Positions 39,844 through 45,971 of a stretch of 45,971 nt of DNA are shown here, one piece after another (positions within the stretch are counted from its first letter, which is position 1; each line of letters opens with the position of its first letter). The DNA is from Anaerolineales bacterium (GTDB lineage Bacteria > Chloroflexota > Anaerolineae > Anaerolineales > UBA4823). Location of the stretch: positions 1 to 45,971 of the forward strand of contig JAFGQI010000111.1 in NCBI GenBank assembly GCA_016935755.1, in the 5' to 3' direction. A program made the translations under genes and the position numbers. The notes under the pieces are model-generated. The model did no database searches. It had not been told where the DNA came from and was given only the letters and a program-made list of their open reading frames with translations.

Positions 39844-41613
39844 ATGAAAACCTGTTTCCTGCTGCTTTTGGTTTGCCTGGTGTTCGGTGCCGCGTGCAGT
39901 ACTGCTCCTGAAAGCCTGATAGCCCCTGTGCCAGCTGCCAGCTCCTCTGCAACCACCCCGGTCCCTGATACCGGACGAACCCGGCTGACTCGAGATGAGC
40001 TGCTCAATGGTTTTATGGCAGTGGCGCCAGTCGAGGAAAGCGCCCTGGCGATGCCTGCAAACGCTGCCCCTGCCGCTCACGTTTTCGAAGGCCGCCTGGA
40101 GCTGCTTAACGAGAAGGGTGACGGGCAGAGCCAGGTGCTGCGTGGAGAACCGGAACCCTATGAGGCCGATCTGCCGGAGTTCGATTTCGAGTTTGTGCAA
40201 AACCAGGGCTACCTGATCCCGGTGCGGCGTGGGCTGATCATTGCCGATCATCCGATGTGGAACATCATCCTGGAGCCAGGACGCGCCTGGCAGGAGCCAG
40301 GCGATGGCGGCTATTCGCGCGCCTCCATCCCTTTTGCGTTGACGCCCAAAGGCGGAAATTCTACCTTCAATGGCACATTAACCTTTCTGTTCGATGATCA
40401 GAGCATATCCAAGGTCTGGTACCAGGTCACACAGGAAACCACCACTTATACGCGCCTGAATCTGTGGGGTTTGCTGGAAGCTGCCTATCATCCGGCCACC
40501 GTGGCTGAGGCGGATCAAATCGGGGCTGATTTCACTGCCGAGTTGGCCGCTCGCCTGCCGGTCAAGCCCATCCAGGCATTGGCTCAGGATTACCCCGGTG
40601 TGGATGTTTCCGCCTTCGGAAGCGGTGTTTCCCCTGAGCATATGACCTGGTACGGCTTGGTGGTCAACGGGGTCAACTATCTTGGAGGCTGCCAGACCCG
40701 CTATGGGATCTACCCTTATTGCGAAGCGATGCGAGCGACTTCTTACTCCACGGCAAAATCGGCTTTCACCAGTGTGGCATTGATGCGTCTGGCGCAGAAA
40801 TATGATCCCAAGATTGCTGAGCTGCTGATCAAAGATTATGTCCCCGAGTACGCCGCCAGTACCGGCGATTGGGAGCAGGTGACCTTCAACCATGCTGTCG
40901 ACATGTCCACCGGTAATTATGTCTCAGCCGGGTTTATGAGCGATGATAACAGTGAGAAAATGGGCGAGTTCTTTGCCGCCCAGCCTTTCAGCGAGCGGAT
41001 TGAGGCAGCTTTCGATTGCCCGCATGTTTCCGATCCAGGCGCTCGCTGGGTTTACCGCACCAGCGATACATTTATCCTGACGCGCGCCATGCACAATTAC
41101 CTGCAAGACAAAGAAGGGCCGGAGGCCGATATCTTCCAGTTTGTGGTGGACGAGGTCTATCGCCCGCTCGGCCTGGGCCCCGGCGCGTTTACCACCATGC
41201 GCACTGCCGATGATAATTGGCAAGGGCAGGCTGAGGGCGGATATGGCCTGTGGTGGATTCCGGATGATATCGCCAAGATCGCCACTCTATTGAACAACAA
41301 TGGCGGGGCAATCCGTGGCAAGCAAATACTGCATCCCGACCTGCTGGCAGCAGCCCTGCAAAAGAATCCCAGAGACCGAGGAGTAAAAATCGACAGCCAA
41401 CGTATGTACAACAACGCCTTCTGGGCTAATCGCTACACCCGTTCTCAGGGCTTTGACTGCGAATTCTGGGTGATGCAGATGCTCGGCGTCAGCGGCAACG
41501 TAGTAGCGATGATGCCGAACGGCATCACCTATTATTACTTTAGCGACAACCAGGAGTTTACCTGGGAAGCCGCACTGCGGGAAGCAGACAAGATCGCTCC
41601 TTTATGCCCGTGA
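39844..41613 (+). CDS. Exported beta-lactamase-like serine hydrolase (class C fold)
   Basis: A 589-residue secreted enzyme of the serine beta-lactamase/esterase clan. A lipoprotein-type signal ends in LVFGAAC (Cys18, weak lipobox), then comes a Ser/Thr/Pro-rich linker. An N-terminal domain of about 210 residues (80-290) precedes the hydrolase domain. There Ser302-x2-Lys305 (YSTAKSAF) is the catalytic pair, and YRTSDTFILTRAM provides a Tyr-x-Asn/Ser-like motif. Possible substrates are peptidoglycan, beta-lactams or esters. ATG 39844 has GAGGAG about 9 nt upstream. It closes the GNAT array; no clear terminator was found after it. Confidence 0.88.
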   Translation: MKTCFLLLLVCLVFGAACSTAPESLIAPVPAASSSATTPVPDTGRTRLTRDELLNGFMAVAPVEESALAMPANAAPAAHVFEGRLELLNEKGDGQSQVLRGEPEPYEADLPEFDFEFVQNQGYLIPVRRGLIIADHPMWNIILEPGRAWQEPGDGGYSRASIPFALTPKGGNSTFNGTLTFLFDDQSISKVWYQVTQETTTYTRLNLWGLLEAAYHPATVAEADQIGADFTAELAARLPVKPIQALAQDYPGVDVSAFGSGVSPEHMTWYGLVVNGVNYLGGCQTRYGIYPYCEAMRATSYSTAKSAFTSVALMRLAQKYDPKIAELLIKDYVPEYAASTGDWEQVTFNHAVDMSTGNYVSAGFMSDDNSEKMGEFFAAQPFSERIEAAFDCPHVSDPGARWVYRTSDTFILTRAMHNYLQDKEGPEADIFQFVVDEVYRPLGLGPGAFTTMRTADDNWQGQAEGGYGLWWIPDDIAKIATLLNNNGGAIRGKQILHPDLLAAALQKNPRDRGVKIDSQRMYNNAFWANRYTRSQGFDCEFWVMQMLGVSGNVVAMMPNGITYYYFSDNQEFTWEAALREADKIAPLCP

Positions 41614-41705
41614 TTATCGTTATTGTATTCAGCCTTTCCTTGATACCGCTTGGCATCGGTGATCACTCTGAAGCTTTCCACTTGTAATAATAATTGAAAC
41701 TGGTC

Positions 41706-41734
41706 TTTACAAGATCCAATTCTGTTTGTATAAT
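41706..41734 (+). promoter_or_regulatory. Promoter of the TetR-hopanoid operon
   Basis: TTTACA (41706-41711), 17 bp, TATAAT (41729-41734). Transcription starts near 41741, 9 bp before the operator-like palindrome. Confidence 0.85.
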
Positions 41735-41749
41735 GAGTGTTAGATAGTA

Positions 41750-41761
41750 TAGCGATCGTTA
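41750..41761. promoter_or_regulatory. Candidate TetR operator
   Basis: TAGCGATCGTTA is a palindrome matching at 10 of 12 positions around CGATCG. It lies just downstream of the predicted start site and 17 bp before the TetR start codon. Autoregulation is the likely function. Confidence 0.5.
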
Positions 41762-41778
41762 ATTATACAGGCGGACCA

Positions 41779-42384
41779 ATGGCAGCGAATACCCTGGAAG
41801 GCGATCAGTCCTCTCGCGAGCATATTTTATCTGTAGCAGCCCAGCTCTTCCTGGAGCGCGGCTTTGCGAATGTGTCGATCCGCGATATCTGCGAAAAATC
41901 CGATGTGACGCCCCCAACGATCTATCACTATTTTGGTAATAAAGAAAAACTGTTTCAGGCGGTTGTCCGTCGTACCTTGAGCCTGCGCGGCTTTCGTGAG
42001 GCGCTGATGTTTGCTGTCCAGGCGCAGTCCAATCCTGAAGCCCGCCTGAAGACCTTTATTCATCAATACTTGCTATCCTTTCCAAGGGATTTCTTTAACC
42101 CAGGCATGTTCTTGCAATATTCCACGCAGCTCTACGGGGTTAGCACTGAGCGCGTCATGTCCGAATTCCTGGCCATCGATGAGCTGGCCCTGAATATTAT
42201 CCTCGAAGGCATAAACACCCACGTTTTCCGAGAAGTGAATCCCCAGCAGGCCGCGCTGTATCTCATGAATCTGTTGATGGCTTTTGTGCTGGGTGAAGTC
42301 CATTACAACCAACATAACGATCCAGACGAAACCGCCCAATACATCATTGATTTATTCTTGAACGGCTTACGCCGCCAGGTCTGA
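41779..42384 (+). CDS. TetR-family transcriptional regulator leading the hopanoid operon
   Basis: A 201-residue one-component regulator. The N-terminal helix-turn-helix (about residues 13-60) has LFLERGFANVSIRDICEKSD and PPTIYHYFGNKEKLF. The C-terminal domain is alpha-helical, of TetR_C type. ATG 41779 has AGGCGGA upstream; an in-frame start at 41737 would place the promoter region inside the gene. The polyprenyl synthase gene begins 40 nt after the stop and the genes onward are closely spaced. The likely role is ligand-controlled repression of isoprenoid/hopanoid genes, with a lipid or envelope stress signal as inducer (inference). Confidence 0.9.
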   Translation: MAANTLEGDQSSREHILSVAAQLFLERGFANVSIRDICEKSDVTPPTIYHYFGNKEKLFQAVVRRTLSLRGFREALMFAVQAQSNPEARLKTFIHQYLLSFPRDFFNPGMFLQYSTQLYGVSTERVMSEFLAIDELALNIILEGINTHVFREVNPQQAALYLMNLLMAFVLGEVHYNQHNDPDETAQYIIDLFLNGLRRQV

Positions 42385-42424
42385 TCCTTCCGGCAGAGCA
42401 ATCCCGTATTGCGGAGAAAAGCTA

Positions 42425-43450
42425 TTGGAGCTGCCTTCGGTATTTCTCAGGTATCGTTCAGCTATTGAAGACGAACTTCGTGCCATGCTGAACGGGCAGC
42501 AACCGCCATTATATGACATGTTGCGCTACCACCTCGGCTGGATCGATGAGCACGGGAATCCACTCACATCTGCATCTGGTAAAGCTCTTCGCCCCACCCT
42601 GTGCTTGCTGGCCTGCGAAGCCATCTCGGGTGATTATCACCAGGCGCTTCCTGCCGCCGCCGCCCTGGAGTTGGTGCATAATTTTTCATTGATCCACGAT
42701 GATATCCAAGATGACGATCGTGAACGTCGCGGCCGCCCCAGCGTCTGGGCAGTGTGGGGCAAACCCCAGGCGATCAACGCTGGCACTGTCATGCTGGTGC
42801 TGGCGGAGGCGAGTCTGATGCGCCTGACAAAGCGCGGTGTACCCTCCGACCTTGTGCTGAAGATCAGCCAGCGTCTGGATGAGAACTGCATGCGCTTGAT
42901 CGAAGGGCAGTATCTGGATATCCATTTTGAGAGCTGTCAGCAGGTTGATACAGGCGAATACATGCACATGATCGAGAATAAAACTGCCGCCCTGATTGCC
43001 TGCTCGCTTGAATTGGGGGCCCTGCTGGCCACCAGCCAGGCGCGCACCCTGCAAGCGCTGAACAACTTTGGGAAACACCTGGGGTTGGCCTTCCAAATCC
43101 GGGATGATATCCTGGGTGTGTGGGGGGATCAAGGCCGGTTGGGTAAGCCCGTTGGCAGCGATATTTGGCGCAAGAAAAAATCTTACCCGATTGTTTTCGC
43201 CTGGGAAAACGCCAGCCAGGCAGAGCGCGCAGAACTGACTGCCATCTATCAGCAGGAGGCTATCGACGAACCAGCTTTCAAGACCGTGATGGGCATTCTG
43301 GATCGTCTTCAGGCGAAAGATCAGGCCCAGTTATTGGTGCAGCGTCACTGCCGCCAGGCAGTGGAGGAGATTCAATCGGCTGATCTGCTTCCCTGGGGTC
43401 GCGCTGCTTGTGAAGAAATGGTCGATTTTCTGGCACGGCGGGATTACTAA
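42425..43450 (+). CDS. Polyprenyl diphosphate synthase (FPP/GGPP synthase-like)
   Basis: A 341-residue trans-isoprenyl diphosphate synthase. The first Asp-rich motif is at 92-96 (HDDIQDDDRERRGRP), the second Asp227-Asp228 with Asp235 (RDDILGVWGD); both bind Mg-diphosphate. GKALRPTL is the substrate loop. Chain length cannot be told from sequence alone; FPP feeding squalene synthesis would fit the operon. The start is TTG 42425, with GGAGA 7 nt upstream and no nearby in-frame ATG. It lies between the TetR and HpnG-like genes, 12 nt before the latter. Confidence 0.9.
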   Translation: MELPSVFLRYRSAIEDELRAMLNGQQPPLYDMLRYHLGWIDEHGNPLTSASGKALRPTLCLLACEAISGDYHQALPAAAALELVHNFSLIHDDIQDDDRERRGRPSVWAVWGKPQAINAGTVMLVLAEASLMRLTKRGVPSDLVLKISQRLDENCMRLIEGQYLDIHFESCQQVDTGEYMHMIENKTAALIACSLELGALLATSQARTLQALNNFGKHLGLAFQIRDDILGVWGDQGRLGKPVGSDIWRKKKSYPIVFAWENASQAERAELTAIYQQEAIDEPAFKTVMGILDRLQAKDQAQLLVQRHCRQAVEEIQSADLLPWGRAACEEMVDFLARRDY

Positions 43451-43462
43451 GAAGGCGCAAGC

Positions 43463-44281
43463 ATGAGCATGATCGTCTTGATGTGCGCCGTCCGAGAGGA
43501 AATCAGGGATATCCTTTCCTGGTTCAAAGCATTATCCCGTGTCGAAAGCAGAACCGATAGCCACGGTCGGCGGATATATTCCTGCCGCTACCTGGATCAG
43601 CCTATCTTACTGATCCAGGCAGGCGTCGGGCGGGAGAAGACCCAGGAGGCAGTCGCCTCCATTGCTGCTGAATATCCCCTGACTGCCCTGATATTCTTCG
43701 GTTATTGTGGCGCGTTGGAAGCCTCCCTGAAGGTTGGCGACCTGGTGGTATGCCAGCGGTTGCTTTCAGAAGACGTGCCTGGCGAGATATTGGAATGCGA
43801 TGCAGGCTTGACCTCCCTGGCAGGGCAGGCTGGTCAAAGAGTCATATCCAGGCAGGCGAGCGCGTCTAAAATTCAGAGCGGAACCAGCCTGACCGTGACA
43901 CGGTTGATCTCCAACCCACAGGATAGAAGCAGCCTGGTTTCGCTGCAAACCGCCCAGGTGGTTGAAATGGAAAACTTTTGGGCTGCCCAGACCGTGGCAC
44001 AGGATGGCATCCCTTTCCTGGCAGTGCGTTCAATCTCCGATGAAATAGACGAGGTACTGCCGCCCTTCGATCTATTTCTTGACTCCGGCGGCGCTTTGAA
44101 GTGGAAAAAAGCTGCACAGTATTTCCTGGCTCATCCAGGTGAATTGAGCCTTTTCCCCAGACTCTGGCTCTCCAGCCGTAGAGCCAGCCGCAGCCTGGCG
44201 GAATTCCTGCAGGAGCTTATCCCATTGCTTGTCCCACACCCACAGCGTGATTGGGTGGAACAGGTAGAGCATTCTTGCTAA
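43463..44281 (+). CDS. hpnG: Nucleoside phosphorylase-like protein, probable adenosylhopane phosphorylase (HpnG)
   Basis: A 272-residue protein of the PNP/UDP superfamily. VGREKTQEAVASIAAEYPLTA, IFFGYCGALEASLKVGDLVV and VVEMENFWAAQTVAQDGIPFLAVRSISDE follow the pattern of MTA/SAH nucleosidases and HpnG. The key Met-Glu in VEMEN and the Asp of RSISDE are present. Known HpnG removes adenine from adenosylhopane to make ribosylhopane. This assignment rests mainly on its place 27 nt before squalene-hopene cyclase. A plain MTA/SAH nucleosidase is the alternative. ATG 43463 has AGAAGG about 6 nt upstream. Confidence 0.78.
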   Translation: MSMIVLMCAVREEIRDILSWFKALSRVESRTDSHGRRIYSCRYLDQPILLIQAGVGREKTQEAVASIAAEYPLTALIFFGYCGALEASLKVGDLVVCQRLLSEDVPGEILECDAGLTSLAGQAGQRVISRQASASKIQSGTSLTVTRLISNPQDRSSLVSLQTAQVVEMENFWAAQTVAQDGIPFLAVRSISDEIDEVLPPFDLFLDSGGALKWKKAAQYFLAHPGELSLFPRLWLSSRRASRSLAEFLQELIPLLVPHPQRDWVEQVEHSC

Positions 44282-44308
44282 GAAGGCGCGTGAAACAAGG
44301 TGAATCAT

Positions 44309-45971
44309 ATGACTATCGAAAAATCCTCAAATGATGCAAATGTCCGCCCTGATGTGCAAGAAGCTATCCGCTGTGCACAGGAGTACTTGCTGGCGCAGCA
44401 GCACCCACAGGGCTATTGGGTTGGTGAGTTAGAAGCGGATGCCAGTGTGTCAGCGGGGTACGTGCCGATTATGTACTTCATGCTCGGCAAGGTGGACCCC
44501 ATCAGGCAGGCAAAAGCAGTTTCGTATGTGCGCAGTAAACAGAATCCGGATGGTTCGTGGAGCACCTTCCCCGGTGGGCCTGGGGACCTGAATGTGAGCA
44601 TTCAGGTTTATTTTGCCCTCAAGCTGGCTGGTGTGCCAGCGGTAGAGACCTTTATGCTGCAGGGGCGCGAATTCATTCTTGCCCAGGGGGGCGTCCGCAG
44701 CGCCAACGTTTTTACCAAAATCTGGCTGGCGCTCTTCGGGCAGTATGACTGGCGCGACGTGCCGCGCGTTCCCCCAGAAGTTGTCTTTCTCCCCAATTGG
44801 TTTTACTTCAACATCTACGATTTTGCCAGCTGGTCACGCGCTACCATTATGGCGCTATCCATCGTGCTGACCACTCGCCCGGTGTGCATTGTCCCTGAGA
44901 GCGCTAACGTGTTAGAACTGTATGCCGGGGCGGATAACATGCACAACGTTCGCCTGGGGAATAAACAGCGATTGTTGAGCTGGCGAAGCTTTTTCCTGCT
45001 GGCAGACCGGTTCTTCAAAGTGTGGGAACGGCTGCCTTTCCAGCCGGGGAGAAAAGCAGCCCTGCGGAGAGTGGAGGCCTGGATTGTGGAACACCAGGAA
45101 GCGGATGGCAGTTGGGGAGGCATCATGCTGCCCTGGATGTACTCCTTGTTCGCGCTGAAAAGCCTGGGCTACCAGCTGGATCACCCGGTGATCGCGCGCG
45201 GCCTGGCTGGGATAGAAGACTTCATCGTTGAGGACGATACCACTCTACGGCTGCAGCCGGCGGTCTCGCCGGTATGGGATACTGCCTGGAGCATCGTGGC
45301 GCTGCGCGAGTCGGGCTTGGCCGCGGATCACCCGGCGCTGCAAAAGGCCGCCCGCTGGTTGTTAAAGCAGGAGAACCGGCACGCTGGCGATTGGAAGGTG
45401 AAAAACCCGCAGCTGCAGCCCGGCAGTTGGTCGTTCGAATTCAACAACAACTGGTATCCCGATCTGGACGACACTGCCCTGGTGCCGCGGGCTCTGCGCC
45501 TCGTCCAGCTCGGACCTGAGCAAGCCGGAGATGTCACCCGGGCAGTAGAACGAGCTCTGGGCTGGATCTTGGGCATGCAATCAAAGGATGGCGGCTGGGC
45601 GTCTTTTGATCGCGATAATGACAAACAATTCCTGGCTTACGTCCCCTTCGCCGACTTTATGTCTCCCCTGGACCCAACCTGCGCCGACGTGACCGCCCAC
45701 GTGGTCGAGTTGCTGAGCGATGTCACCTGTAATTCCAATCAGGCAGTACAAGACGCCATGCGGAGAGCGATTAACTACCTTAAAGCCACTCAGGAGAGCG
45801 ACCATGCCTGGTATGGGCGGTGGGGTGTCAATTATATCTATGGCACCGGCTTGGCGCTGGCAGCCCTGGCGGCGAGCGGCGAAGATCTCAATCAGGACTA
45901 TATCCAGGGGGCGGCGGATTGGCTCGCTGCCCATCAGAACCCGAGCGGCGGTTGGGGCGAGTCTTGTCAGA
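44309..45971 (+). CDS. shc: Squalene-hopene cyclase (truncated by window end)
   Basis: Cyclises squalene to hopene in hopanoid synthesis; a monotopic membrane enzyme. The 554 visible residues lack the C-terminal part (the family is about 630). The catalytic DXDD motif is Asp385-Leu-Asp387-Asp388 (PDLDDTA), and Asp387 is the expected proton donor. QW repeats are clear: QNPDGSWS, QEADGSWGG, QSKDGGWASFD and HQNPSGGWGES. The start ATG 44309 has AAGGTGAA about 6 nt upstream. The stop is beyond 45971. It is the fourth gene of the TetR-led operon. Confidence 0.95.
   Translation, partial: MTIEKSSNDANVRPDVQEAIRCAQEYLLAQQHPQGYWVGELEADASVSAGYVPIMYFMLGKVDPIRQAKAVSYVRSKQNPDGSWSTFPGGPGDLNVSIQVYFALKLAGVPAVETFMLQGREFILAQGGVRSANVFTKIWLALFGQYDWRDVPRVPPEVVFLPNWFYFNIYDFASWSRATIMALSIVLTTRPVCIVPESANVLELYAGADNMHNVRLGNKQRLLSWRSFFLLADRFFKVWERLPFQPGRKAALRRVEAWIVEHQEADGSWGGIMLPWMYSLFALKSLGYQLDHPVIARGLAGIEDFIVEDDTTLRLQPAVSPVWDTAWSIVALRESGLAADHPALQKAARWLLKQENRHAGDWKVKNPQLQPGSWSFEFNNNWYPDLDDTALVPRALRLVQLGPEQAGDVTRAVERALGWILGMQSKDGGWASFDRDNDKQFLAYVPFADFMSPLDPTCADVTAHVVELLSDVTCNSNQAVQDAMRRAINYLKATQESDHAWYGRWGVNYIYGTGLALAALAASGEDLNQDYIQGAADWLAAHQNPSGGWGESCQ

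Overview
The window looks like a chromosomal segment of a moderately GC-rich bacterium, most plausibly a Chloroflexota of the Anaerolineae type. This is an inference from the gene mix: squalene-hopene cyclase, several GT4 glycosyltransferases, a MalT-type LuxR regulator, Thr/Pro-rich linkers on surface proteins, DUF4342, MsrPQ, and -10 boxes lying directly in front of start codons. No rRNA, CRISPR array, transposase, integrase or phage gene was seen. One tRNA gene, tRNA-Glu(CTC), is present. About 50 genes lie on both strands with short gaps and several convergent overlaps.

Layout. 134-3833: an MFS transporter converges on a minus-strand operon of a TetR regulator, an extended-SDR enzyme and a classical SDR; a perfect 14-bp operator palindrome and a TTGACA/TAAAAT promoter precede the TetR gene. 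3871-5644: a 46-residue ORF, a small exported two-repeat protein behind a perfect consensus promoter, and a second SDR. 5727-7376: msrP-msrQ. 7356-9635: a membrane protein, DUF4342, a radical SAM/SPASM protein and a B-box-like zinc protein. 9667-14469: two convergent GT4 enzymes, then an unknown pair made of a two-TM protein and a beta-propeller/TM/zinc-ribbon protein. 14541-17719: three minus-strand envelope proteins (permuted NlpC/P60, C39-like peptidase with TPRs, L,D-transpeptidase). 17790-25604: RNB exoribonuclease, CPBP protease, ABC exporter, MBL hydrolase, divergent PlsY, JAMM peptidase and a polytopic membrane protein. 25721-28283: GT4, YraN and MiaA. 28410-31335: acyl-CoA ligase, tRNA-Glu and a secreted esterase.

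31424-41613 is the most accessory-looking part. A two-TM miniprotein, a GyrI-like/cysteine-rich fusion protein and a MalT-type regulator are followed by a tightly packed array of four GNAT acetyltransferase genes, a SnoaL-like gene, a four-TM protein and a beta-lactamase-like serine hydrolase. I do not recognise this combination as a described system. It is my main candidate for one, with an inferred role in modifying or detoxifying small molecules.

41706-45971 is a hopanoid operon. An autoregulated-looking TetR gene leads a polyprenyl diphosphate synthase, an HpnG-like nucleoside phosphorylase and a squalene-hopene cyclase that runs off the window end.

Regulatory signals are unusually readable. 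There are eight -35/-10 pairs with 17-bp spacers and one with 16, two overlapping bidirectional -10 elements between divergent genes, and five genes whose -10 box sits 6-9 nt before the start codon, suggesting leaderless mRNAs. All functional calls rest on reading motifs by eye; no database search was run.
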